14,704 nt of DNA, taken from assembly GCA_026397895.1 (NCBI GenBank), contig JAPLTZ010000121.1, positions 1 through 14,704 of the forward strand, written 5' to 3'. A program made the position numbers and the translations under genes. This DNA is from Verrucomicrobiota bacterium. Lineage in GTDB: Bacteria > Verrucomicrobiota > Verrucomicrobiia > Limisphaerales > JAFMIX01. Numbering within the stretch: the stretch's first letter is position 1; the number at the start of each line of letters is the position of its first letter. Positions 8,501 to 14,704 of the stretch are shown here, in pieces. The notes beneath the pieces were generated by a model. It had not been told where the DNA came from and made no database searches. It worked only from the letters and a program-made list of their open reading frames with translations.

Positions 8501-9384
8501 ATGTTGAGGAACACGGGGTCGATGCGATTCAACGTGCCGAGGCCGCGTTCGCTCAGGCGACGCGCGGGTTTGCCGGGCGGCTCGGTGGGGTTCGGCAAGC
8601 CGAGAGAATTCTGCTTTTCGCCGCCGCGCTCGAAGATGCGGAGGATGTTGCTCGGCTGCGAAATCGGGAAACGCGGGAGTGGCTCGATGAAGGGCAGCAC
8701 GCCGTTGGTGCGCGTCTCCTCGGCGCTCGGCTCGTAGGGATTCACGAGCTTTAGCGGTTCGCCGTGCGGGCCGTAGGCTTGGCCATAACGTGGATTCTTG
8801 TGCGGCACGGCGCCGTTGTTGTAGAGCGCCGCGCCCCAAAGCATGCCGCCGTGACGCATCATGCTGTGGCTGGTGTTGCAGAATTCCTTCTCGTGACAGA
8901 CGCCGCAGGTGTTCTCCGCCACGCGCAAATCGCCGGGGTTCACGAACTGGATGAACTCGGGCGATTCCTTGTTGAGCAGCACGTCGGAGTCGGCGGGGTT
9001 CGCGGAGGTCGGCCAGAATTCGGGATGCGCAGGCAGCACATGGGCCTTGCGGACAGTGAGGCCGGGCGTGGGATTTCCGCCGTGGCAATCGGTGCAGCCG
9101 AGCACGACGTTCGGGCTGGCGTGCATGGAGTGGTTCTCGATGCCCTTGTGACATTCGAGGCAGCCGACACTTTTCTTGAGAGCCTCGGCGCGCGTCTGAT
9201 CCACCCAGTTGCGTGCGGGCAATTTTTCCGGCGCGGCGGGTGCGAGGTCGCGCGGGACGGAAATCGCCGGGCCGAAACCGGGGTCGGCGGCGCGGGCGGA
9301 ATTAAGAAATAGGACGAATGCGACGCAGACGACGAATATCCGCCGCCACGATTCCGCACTCCGCATTCTGCATTCCGCATTCAT
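5563..9384 (-). CDS. Secreted decaheme c-type cytochrome fused to an LVIVD-repeat beta-propeller
   Basis: This is a 1273-aa exported protein. A signal peptide is visible (basic WRR, then FVVCVAFVLFLNSARA before ADPG, cleavage near residue 32), with no lipobox. Ten CxxCH heme c motifs occur at residues 75 (CLECH), 97 (CTDCH), 160 (CGVCH), 322 (CSACH), 380 (CMNCH), 537 (CADCH), 564 (CIDCH), 673 (CQICH), 684 (CFGCH) and 762 (CEDCH). A near-motif CNTSH is at 169. From about 790 the chain changes to repeated units such as YAYVADGEDGLAFIDISNP and YAFVTDDEGFKVVDITEP, about six LVIVD-type blades that should form a beta-propeller. The ATG at 9384 lies 1 nt after the barrel gene's stop; an in-frame ATG at 9366 is also possible. 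Both lie in a heptamer repeat. The likely role is electron transfer at or across the outer membrane. Confidence 0.93.
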   Translation of the reverse strand: MNAECRMRSAESWRRIFVVCVAFVLFLNSARAADPGFGPAISVPRDLAPAAPEKLPARNWVDQTRAEALKKSVGCLECHKGIENHSMHASPNVVLGCTDCHGGNPTPGLTVRKAHVLPAHPEFWPTSANPADSDVLLNKESPEFIQFVNPGDLRVAENTCGVCHEKEFCNTSHSMMRHGGMLWGAALYNNGAVPHKNPRYGQAYGPHGEPLKLVNPYEPSAEETRTNGVLPFIEPLPRFPISQPSNILRIFERGGEKQNSLGLPNPTEPPGKPARRLSERGLGTLNRIDPVFLNIQKTRLHDPMLDFFGSNNHPGDYRSSGCSACHVIYANDRSPSQSGWYSKYGNQGLSFSGDQSGLRHDERGHPIKHELTRAIPTSQCMNCHMHQGNLFVNPFLGYIWWDQESDGEFMYPHPENPIADDPHFAGNKTHAQMTQQHDPTDEELVDAIRNNPEAAAARGLWGDLSFLEKSAELNPKLKQTQFADYHGHGWMFRAVFKHDKVGNLRELDDTIIPHDDPQKWAKAVHLKDAHLAHGMQCADCHFDTDVHGNGKLYGEPRAATTIECIDCHGTASARPTLITSGNAGKIDLNKSSTSWGVKFYWEGNKLFQRSTMSPDVIWEVPQTMDTVDPKSSHYNAKSAYAKTLRRDGKTWGDVPDPSNCKRNLAHDESNISCQICHSSWATSCFGCHMPMRANQKAVGNKFEGITTRNFTGYNPQVVRDDVFQLGVDATYKNHRLAVLRSSSAVIVGSQNSNREWIYSKGCEDCHVSKANDNNAWLASLLGFGTGTVNFFGRYAYVGEGKHGLEAVVWTEQEEPQAALGSHLHKLAYPSNYVAHVEQNKGELKQAYHHDGKEILDLVLRGEYLYTANGADGFEVFDVANIDHKAFSERITSAPVSPLGQRTYIRTKYATSVTLPSTLGIDPTRLRLPENEEQPISLIYAWVFVTDREEGLVMSTVATLVDGNPRNNFLDKDLKTIRYNPDGKLKGAMHSFMAGTNLFVVAEKGLFVLGLSNTELAEPKLLAELSGGEFKNPRAVGVQFRYAFVTDDEGFKVVDITEPTKPRLIPGATIPLKHAQRFYLARTYAYVADGEDGLAFIDISNPEKPKLERLYNADGKLNDVRAVQIGSVSASEFALVADGKNGLRVLQMISPENVPGHMGFSPAPNPKLIATYKTHGDALAVGRGLDRDRVVDETGNQTVVFGRRGSRPFHRDEMEKFYQHADGTLYTVEDVAAKNGQLQTKSGATLQPAAEFKSDTETEIVARPSRDRLMQRGK
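9355..9382. repeat. Heptamer tandem repeat at the cytochrome start codon
   Basis: Four 7-bp units, CGCACTC, CGCATTC, TGCATTC and CGCATTC, are contiguous on the plus strand, preceded by ATTC. On the minus strand they read as GAATGCG-like units and supply both candidate ATG starts and the first codons of the cytochrome. Seven is not a multiple of three, so gain or loss of one unit would shift the first ATG out of frame. Two similar units recur at 13654-13667. Confidence 0.75.
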
Positions 9385-9385
9385 T

Positions 9386-11605
9386 TCAGTAAGTAAGTGT
9401 CACCGCCACGATGGCGCTGTAAAGGAAATCATCCACGCTGCCCGCGCTCGGGCTGCCGTAGCCGGGCACGGGCGAGGAACTCGTCTGGTAAATATCCTTG
9501 TAGCCCGCGCCGGGAATCAGCACGCCGAAACCCGCCGAGATGATGATGTTGTCCGTGAGCGCGGGGCGATACTGCACACCAAGGCTCAAGTCCCAGCCGA
9601 GTTCGTTGTCGGCCTTGTCGGTGAGCAGCGCGGTCTTGATGGGCGCGGTCTCGACGAGGTGGATGTAATTCGCGTTGAGGAACGCGCGCAATTTCGGCGT
9701 GATGTCCATTTCCACGCCGAGTCCCGCGATGAACACGCCGGGGTTCACGAAATTCGCCTGGCCTTCGGCTTTGCTGGAGCGCATGGACGGCACGAGCGTG
9801 GCGCGCGGCTTCAAACCCACGCCGGTGCCCGCCAGATTAAAACCTTGTCGCACATACCAACTGAACGGGCCGCCGGTGAAGTTCGGGTTGTCGAGAATCG
9901 TATCGAAGCCGGTGGCGGTGCCGTCGGTCGGGTCGCTGTCGCCGGACGCGTAGAAGAGCGACGCCTTGTAGCGCATCCAATCGCGGTCGTAGGAAACTTC
10001 CAGCGCGGCCATCTGCGCGTTGATGTCCACCGGGCGACCGGCGAGGCCGTTGAAGTCGTCATGGCCGAGCACCTGATAGAACGCGTGGCTCACGTTCCAG
10101 CGACCGATATGGCCGTCGCCCGCCCAGCCGAGGTAGTAGGCTTGGAGCGAATGTTCGCGCAACGTGCCGAGCGGTTCGGGGCGCGTGAGATTGCCGTTGC
10201 GGTCGTAGTGCGTTTTGCCGTCGTCGAAGTTCGCGTGCAGGCTCATGGAGAGCGTGTAGCCGTGCCAGATGAAATCCTGCTTGTAGGCGTTGGCGACGAC
10301 GACGACCTGATCGCGGCGGTCGAACGTGTTCAGGTCGGAGTTGGAATCCTTCTCGTTCATGTCGAACACGGCGAGGTTGTATTGCCAGCGGTTGTTGTCG
10401 AAATTGCCGAAGAACCGCGCGCCGAGATTCACGTCGTTGAAGATGAAGCCGCGAAAGTCGGAAATGAACGCCTGATTGCCGAGCTTCAGCGCGCAGAAAT
10501 CGTAGTTCTCCGACAGGTCGCCGAGATGCAGTTCGAGAAACGCCTGTTGCAGTGCGATGTGATAATCGGTGCGGTCGGTGCCGCGCTGCGGGTTGGGATT
10601 GATGAGGTTATTCTCGCGCGTGTTGACGTAGTTGATGTTGAAAACGGGTTCAAGTTTCACCGCCCAATGAACTGGCTGAAACACCGTCTCGCCCTTGAAC
10701 AGTTCCATGCTGAAACCAAAATTCTGCTGCACGACTTCCTGTTCGCTCGCGCCGAAAAATTCCGCGCTGCCTGCGCCGCTCGAACTCACGCCGCTGGGCA
10801 CGGGCGTGCGCCGCGCCTCGAACTCGGTGGACGAACTCGCCGTAAGGTTCAGAAAAATATCCTGCCCGATGACCGGCGCGTCGCCCTTGAGAATGCTCTG
10901 GCGATACGGCCGCCACAGCAGTGGCTGCGGCGTCTCGTAGGGGTTCTCGACCGAGCCTTGCGCGTAGCGTTTCCACGGCGCGAAGCCGATGCGCCAGCGG
11001 TTGGTCATCGGCACGGAGTTCGGCGGAAAGTTGTAACCGTCGTTGTGGCCGGGGTAGTGCGGGTTCTCCCACTTCTCCTTGATGTGCGCGTTGGCGCGGG
11101 CGTTCTCGCGCGGCAACTCCAGTCCGGGCGGCAGCGGCTCGTGACCGAAATTTCCGAGTGGCGGATTCGTCACGCCGATTTCCGTGTGGCGGACGTTTTC
11201 GCGCGGCAACTTCAAATCCGCCGGCACAGGTTCTCCGCTGAACTGTGGCGCGGCGGGAACTTCGTTCGTGTAAAACGGCGGCGGGTTGGTCGGCACGGGT
11301 TTGAACTGCGCGCCGGGGTCGGGATTAAAAACATCGGGCGCACTCGGCGCAGCGGGGACGACTTCGCGGCGCACTTCCAAGCCGGGCTTCGGCGTGACTT
11401 CTGGCTGCGACGTGCCGGGCTTCACGCCGGAGTCCGGGCTGAATTTCGCAGGCGACTGCGGCGCGCCTGCGGTGCTGAACTGGTGCGGCTTGAGCGCGTT
11501 CGTTTCCGCCGGAGACGCGGGCAGAGAAGCGCCGGAAATCAGCAGGATGAGGGCGACGAATATTTCGCGAGCGGAAAACCAGCTCAATTGACCCGTTCGT
11601 TGCAC
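9386..11605 (-). CDS. Outer-membrane beta-barrel protein (porin-like) coupled to the decaheme cytochrome
   Basis: From the GTG at 11605 this is 739 aa. The frame is open to a TTG at 11641, which would add an unlikely proline-rich leader. A signal peptide is visible (SAREIFVALILLISGASLPASPA). Residues to roughly 200 are proline-rich and probably disordered, with a doubled motif LPREN-V/A-R. The remainder shows alternating-residue strands typical of a barrel: FLELHLGDLSENYDF, LGARFFGNFDNNRWQYNLAVFDM, YTLSMSLHANFDDG, LRAFLNANYIHLVE, LGWDLSLGVQYRPAL. The chain ends in IVAVTLTY, an aromatic C-terminal residue as expected for BAM-assembled outer-membrane proteins. No heme motif is present. The stop is 1 nt from the cytochrome ATG, suggesting translational coupling. 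The pairing supports a porin-cytochrome conduit; a plain porin is the alternative. Confidence 0.88.
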   Translation of the reverse strand: MQRTGQLSWFSAREIFVALILLISGASLPASPAETNALKPHQFSTAGAPQSPAKFSPDSGVKPGTSQPEVTPKPGLEVRREVVPAAPSAPDVFNPDPGAQFKPVPTNPPPFYTNEVPAAPQFSGEPVPADLKLPRENVRHTEIGVTNPPLGNFGHEPLPPGLELPRENARANAHIKEKWENPHYPGHNDGYNFPPNSVPMTNRWRIGFAPWKRYAQGSVENPYETPQPLLWRPYRQSILKGDAPVIGQDIFLNLTASSSTEFEARRTPVPSGVSSSGAGSAEFFGASEQEVVQQNFGFSMELFKGETVFQPVHWAVKLEPVFNINYVNTRENNLINPNPQRGTDRTDYHIALQQAFLELHLGDLSENYDFCALKLGNQAFISDFRGFIFNDVNLGARFFGNFDNNRWQYNLAVFDMNEKDSNSDLNTFDRRDQVVVVANAYKQDFIWHGYTLSMSLHANFDDGKTHYDRNGNLTRPEPLGTLREHSLQAYYLGWAGDGHIGRWNVSHAFYQVLGHDDFNGLAGRPVDINAQMAALEVSYDRDWMRYKASLFYASGDSDPTDGTATGFDTILDNPNFTGGPFSWYVRQGFNLAGTGVGLKPRATLVPSMRSSKAEGQANFVNPGVFIAGLGVEMDITPKLRAFLNANYIHLVETAPIKTALLTDKADNELGWDLSLGVQYRPALTDNIIISAGFGVLIPGAGYKDIYQTSSSPVPGYGSPSAGSVDDFLYSAIVAVTLTY

Positions 11606-11805
11606 GGGCGGATTATTTGCCCCCGGCGGCGGGAGAGGCAAGAATCAATTCACCCGCGCTGCGGTTGCGCGCCGCAAATAGTTCTTGAAACCCGCCGCCG
11701 ACCGCATCATGGTTTTCCCAAGCCAAAGAGATTTAGAATTGTTCATCGCCCTCCGCGCATCTTCAAAGAAGTCCCGAAACCCTCACCCGCCCGAAAAGTC
11801 TGACC
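11606..11805. promoter_or_regulatory. Divergent intergenic region, promoters for the barrel/cytochrome block and the CoA-binding gene
   Basis: About 200 bp separate the two divergent start codons, so both transcription units should have promoters here. It is locally AT-richer around 11730-11745 (TTTAGAATTG), which could hold a -10 element for the plus-strand gene, but I see no paired -35 box. No clear operator palindrome or Shine-Dalgarno sequence stands out. Confidence 0.35.
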
Positions 11806-12174
11806 ATGAAAACCGTCGCCGTCATCGGAGCATCAAACGACCACAGCAAATTTGGGAACAAGGCCGTCCGCGCGTATCAGCAGGAGGGCTACACCGTTTA
11901 TCCGGTGAACCACAAGGAGACGCAGATCGAGGGCCTGCCGTGCTACCCGACCATCCGCGCCGTGCCGACGCGCCCGGAGATTGTCAGCGTGTATCTGCCG
12001 CCCATCGCGGTGTTCAAGGCGCTGCACGACATCGCGGAGAAGGGCTGCGACGAGTTGTGGCTGAATCCGGGGACGGAATCCGACGAGGTGCTGGAGGAAG
12101 CCATGCGGCTCAAGCTGAACGTCATTCAGGCGTGCAGCATCGTCGGGCTGGGAATCTCGCCGAGCGGTCTCTGA
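11806..12174 (+). CDS. CoA-binding domain protein (YccU-like)
   Basis: This is a 122-aa single-domain protein from the ATG at 11806. The N-terminal nucleotide-binding Rossmann motif VAVIGASNDHSKFGNKA is at residues 4-20. It is followed by YTVYPVNHKETQIEGLPCYP and LPPIAVFKALHDIAEKG. The GCDELWLNPGTES and VIQACSIVG motifs near the end match the CoA-binding domain of the YccU type, related to the N-terminus of succinyl-CoA synthetase alpha. Length is usual for the stand-alone family (about 120-145 aa). The specific ligand and role of these small proteins are unsettled; a regulatory or acyl-CoA-related role is usually assumed. It is convergent with sdhB, with 4 nt between the stops. Confidence 0.93.
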   Translation: MKTVAVIGASNDHSKFGNKAVRAYQQEGYTVYPVNHKETQIEGLPCYPTIRAVPTRPEIVSVYLPPIAVFKALHDIAEKGCDELWLNPGTESDEVLEEAMRLKLNVIQACSIVGLGISPSGL

Positions 12175-12178
12175 CGGA

Positions 12179-12925
<747 letters not shown>

Positions 12926-12927
12926 GG

Positions 12928-13581
12928 TCAAATCTTCTTTGCTTTCGCGCTGTGGACTTTTGCCGGCCTGGGCATCGCCGCGTGAAATCCGATTTCACGC
13001 TTCGGGGTTTTCTTCTCGTTCATCAACTCGCGGATGGCGTCGAACACCATGCGGAACTGCTTGTCGTATTTCCCCTCCAACGCCGCCAGCTTTTGCGCAA
13101 GGTCGGCGTGGGTGGCGAGCATTTGCCGCAACTGCACGAATGTCCGCATGATGGCGATGTTCACTTGGACAGATCGCGGACTCGACAGCACGCTCGACAG
13201 CATCGCGACGCCCTGCTCCGTAAAAACATAAGGCTGATACCGCCGTCCGCCGCGACCCACGTTTGAGGTCACAATCTGTGACCTCAAAGAACCCTTTGTT
13301 TTCAAAGCTTCCCCGCTGCTTTCCGCGTTTGAGGTCACAATTTGTGACCTCATAACCATCTGCGATTCCTCCGCTGAAAGCTGAAACATGAAGTCGCCCG
13401 GAAATCTTTCGAGATTGCGCTGAACGGCTTGGTTAAAAGCTTTTGTCTCAACGCCGTAAAGTTCGGCGAGGTCGCTGTCGAGCATAACCTTCTCGCCGCG
13501 CACCAAATAAATGCATCGAGCAATGCTTTCCGTCGGCAACGACGCCGGGACGACGGAGTGCGATGTCGTTTTCACCTTCAT
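12928..13581 (-). CDS. ORF6N-domain DNA-binding protein, between sdhA and sdhB
   Basis: This is a 217-aa protein from the ATG at 13581; a TTG at 13587 is open but less likely. The ORF6N domain spans about residues 17-150: SIARCIYLVRGEKVMLDSDL, AELYGVETKAFNQAVQRN, RFPGDFMFQL, and GGRRYQPYVFTEQGVAMLSS, then VQVNIAIMRTFVQLRQ. The motif RSQIVTSN occurs twice, at 78-85 and 100-107. The second copy, next to GRGGRRY, is the usual position, so the first looks like an added copy. After a helical coiled-coil-like segment (about 150-190) the tail is basic (AKVHSAKAKKI). ORF6N and KilA-N domains are DNA-binding modules common in phage and bacterial regulators. The gene carries two palindromes inside and two upstream, suggesting autoregulation. 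It ends 2 nt before the sdhB ATG. Confidence 0.92.
   Translation of the reverse strand: MKVKTTSHSVVPASLPTESIARCIYLVRGEKVMLDSDLAELYGVETKAFNQAVQRNLERFPGDFMFQLSAEESQMVMRSQIVTSNAESSGEALKTKGSLRSQIVTSNVGRGGRRYQPYVFTEQGVAMLSSVLSSPRSVQVNIAIMRTFVQLRQMLATHADLAQKLAALEGKYDKQFRMVFDAIRELMNEKKTPKREIGFHAAMPRPAKVHSAKAKKI
13262..13288. promoter_or_regulatory. Palindrome P1 inside the ORF6N gene, candidate binding site
   Basis: Perfect 12-bp arms TTTGAGGTCACA (13262-13273) and TGTGACCTCAAA (13277-13288) surround ATC. On the minus strand the site encodes LRSQIVTSN of the ORF6N protein. It shares the core TCACAAnnTGTGA with three other sites in this locus. Confidence 0.65.
13330..13352. promoter_or_regulatory. 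Palindrome P2 inside the ORF6N gene, candidate binding site
   Basis: Perfect 11-bp arms TGAGGTCACAA (13330-13340) and TTGTGACCTCA (13342-13352) flank a single T. The site encodes the first RSQIVTSN copy of the ORF6N protein with nearly the same codons as P1. Centres of P1 and P2 are 66 bp apart. Confidence 0.65.
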
Positions 13582-13593
13582 TTTCAACTTACG

Positions 13594-13618
13594 AACATGT
13601 CACAAATTGTGATATGTT
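13594..13618. promoter_or_regulatory. Palindrome P3 just upstream of the ORF6N start, candidate operator
   Basis: AACATGTCACAA (13594-13605) and TTGTGATATGTT (13607-13618) match at 11 of 12 positions as an inverted repeat around a single A. It begins 13 bp upstream of the ATG at 13581, where a bound protein would block promoter or ribosome access. It has the same TCACAA core as P1 and P2. Confidence 0.65.
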
Positions 13619-13653
13619 GACGCCACATATTCAAAAAACCCTTTATTTTTAGG

Positions 13654-13667
13654 CGCATTCTGCATTG
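13654..13667. repeat. Two heptamer units of the GAATGCG type
   Basis: CGCATTC followed by TGCATTG repeats the heptamer seen four times at 9355-9382. It lies in the sdhA/ORF6N gap between palindromes P3 and P4. It looks like a dispersed short-repeat family in this genome. Confidence 0.5.
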
Positions 13668-13670
13668 CCA

Positions 13671-13695
13671 GACATATCACAAACTGTGATCTGTC
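13671..13695. promoter_or_regulatory. Palindrome P4 just after sdhA, candidate operator
   Basis: GACATATCACAA (13671-13682) and CTGTGATCTGTC (13684-13695) match at 10 of 12 positions around a single A. Its centre is 77 bp from that of P3, and it starts 18 bp past the sdhA stop. P3 and P4 thus bracket the intergenic region in which the ORF6N promoter should lie. It could act as an operator pair with P3 or affect read-through from sdhA. Confidence 0.55.
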
Positions 13696-13713
13696 CGCCG
13701 CCCGCTCCACCTC

Positions 13714-14704
13714 TCACTTGTAACTCCTCGTGCTCATGTGGACTTCTTCGTAAACGAGCGGTTCGACGTGGCGCACCGGCGCTTTGCCTTCGCCCTGATA
13801 TTCCCAGGCGGCGACGTGCGCGAACTGCTCGTCGTTGCGCTTGCACTCGCCTTCCTCCTGATGTTCGGAACGGAAATGGCCGCCGCAGGACTCGTCGCGG
13901 GTGAGCGCGTCGAGGCAAAGCAGCTCGCCGAATTCCAGAAAGTCCGCCACGCGCCCGGCGTATTCCAGCGCGGGATTCAACTGCGCGCCTTCGCCGGTCA
14001 CGTTCACGTTCTGCCAGAACTCCGCGCGCAGTTCCGGGATGCGCTTGAGCGCGGCCTTGAGGCTGGCCTCGGTGCGCGCCATGCCGCAATTTTCCCACAG
14101 CAGCTTGCCGAGTTCGCGGTGGAACGACCGCACGCTGCGCTTGCCGCGGATGGAAAGGAGCTTCTGCGCCTGCGCGGTGACGGCGGCTTCGGCTTGCTTG
14201 AACGCCGGGTTGTCCGTCTTCGGCTTCGGCGTCTTGCTGGTTGCAAAATAGTTTCCGATGGTGTAGGGCAAAATGAAATAGCCGTCCGCCAAGCCCTGCA
14301 TCAGTGCGCTCGCGCCGAGGCGGTTCGCGCCGTGGTCGGAGAAATTCGCCTCGCCGACGCAGAACAGGCCGGGGATGTTGCTCATCAAATCGTAATCCAC
14401 CCACAGGCCGCCCATCGTGTAGTGGACGGCGGGATAGATGCGCATGGGCTGCTTGTAGGCATTCTCTCCGGTGATCTGTTCATACATGTCAAAGAGGTTG
14501 CCGTATTTCTCCTTCACGACGGCTTCGCCCTTGGCGATGACCTCGGCCCAATCTTTGACCTCGGCCTCGGTGCGAATCCGCAGAGCTTCGCGGCCATAAC
14601 GCTTGATGGCATCGGAGAAATCCAGATAGACGCCCAGACCACCCGGGCCCACGCCGCGGCCATCATCACAAACCTCCTTGGCGGCGCGGCTGGCGATGTC
14701 GCGC
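13714..14704 (-). CDS. sdhA: Succinate dehydrogenase/fumarate reductase flavoprotein subunit, C-terminal part (runs off the right edge)
   Basis: SdhA oxidises succinate to fumarate (or the reverse) on a covalently bound FAD. The last 330 codons are present, beginning inside RDIASRAAKEVCDDGRG; the open frame continues past the window edge. Diagnostic segments are GVGPGGLGVYLDF, the active-site region QPMRIYPAVHYTMGGLWVDY, and the FAD-binding IPGLFCVGEANFSDHGANRLGASALMQG. The C-terminal helical domain includes GKRSVRSFHRELGKLLWENCGMART and FGELLCLDALTRDESCGGHFR, as in the Bacteroidetes-type enzyme. The chain ends in MSTRSYK. The FAD-attachment histidine would lie outside the window. Normally sdhB follows immediately; here a 132-bp gap with palindromes and then an ORF6N gene intervene. 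Confidence 0.97.
   Translation of the reverse strand, partial: RDIASRAAKEVCDDGRGVGPGGLGVYLDFSDAIKRYGREALRIRTEAEVKDWAEVIAKGEAVVKEKYGNLFDMYEQITGENAYKQPMRIYPAVHYTMGGLWVDYDLMSNIPGLFCVGEANFSDHGANRLGASALMQGLADGYFILPYTIGNYFATSKTPKPKTDNPAFKQAEAAVTAQAQKLLSIRGKRSVRSFHRELGKLLWENCGMARTEASLKAALKRIPELRAEFWQNVNVTGEGAQLNPALEYAGRVADFLEFGELLCLDALTRDESCGGHFRSEHQEEGECKRNDEQFAHVAAWEYQGEGKAPVRHVEPLVYEEVHMSTRSYK

Noticed and set aside
11606..11641. Upstream TTG start for the barrel protein at 11641
   Set aside because: It would add a proline-rich leader in front of the signal peptide; the GTG at 11605 gives a normal n-region.
9209..11803. 864-aa open frame on the plus strand opposite the barrel gene
   Set aside because: It is an antisense shadow rich in Arg, Ala and Val, without domains. 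The minus strand holds a signal peptide, beta strands and an aromatic C-terminus.
11606..11805. Specific sigma-70 promoter boxes in the divergent gap
   Set aside because: AT-rich hexamers occur but no -35/-10 pair with proper spacing could be identified with confidence.
12928..13581. Prophage remnant around the ORF6N gene
   Set aside because: ORF6N domains are common in phages, but no integrase, structural or lysis gene is present and both flanks are sdh genes.

Overview
The window is GC-rich bacterial DNA, about 60% GC by eye, and fits the Verrucomicrobiota, probably near the Limisphaerales/Pedosphaera group. I infer this from the long SecA with a Bacteroidetes/PVC-like insertion, a Bacteroidetes-type succinate dehydrogenase iron-sulfur subunit, an ORF6N regulator, palindromic 'GTARRAVPT/GTSRGDV' dispersed elements, and a large membrane protein with a pilin-like tail of a kind I associate with this phylum. 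No rRNA, tRNA, CRISPR array or transposase gene was seen.

Layout. (1) 1-3205 is housekeeping: the 5' part of secA (-), a 59-aa proline-rich small protein (+), mnmA (-) and a YggU/DUF167 gene (+). One two-hairpin repeat element sits in frame inside mnmA, and a second copy lies in the mnmA/DUF167 divergent gap. (2) 3206-3699 has no convincing gene. It holds a degenerate 21-bp tandem repeat and two hairpins. (3) 3700-11605 is a three-gene block read on the minus strand. An outer-membrane beta-barrel protein is followed after 1 nt by a 1273-aa cytochrome with ten CxxCH motifs and a C-terminal LVIVD-type propeller. After 39 bp comes a 607-aa membrane protein of unknown role. The first two look like a porin-cytochrome conduit carrying electrons across the outer membrane. 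(4) 11806-12174 is a CoA-binding protein gene (+). (5) 12179-14704 is sdhB, an ORF6N-domain regulator gene and the 3' part of sdhA, all on the minus strand, so the regulator lies between two subunits of succinate dehydrogenase/fumarate reductase.

Most notable: (a) the barrel plus decaheme-LVIVD pair, a candidate extracellular electron transfer module; (b) four palindromes sharing the core TCACAAnnTGTGA, two inside the ORF6N reading frame (each encoding RSQIVTSN) and two in the gap before it, which suggest autoregulation; (c) a 102-bp repeat element (34 codons) in frame within mnmA; (d) a heptamer tandem repeat spanning the start codon region of the cytochrome gene. All function calls come from reading the sequence; no database search was possible.
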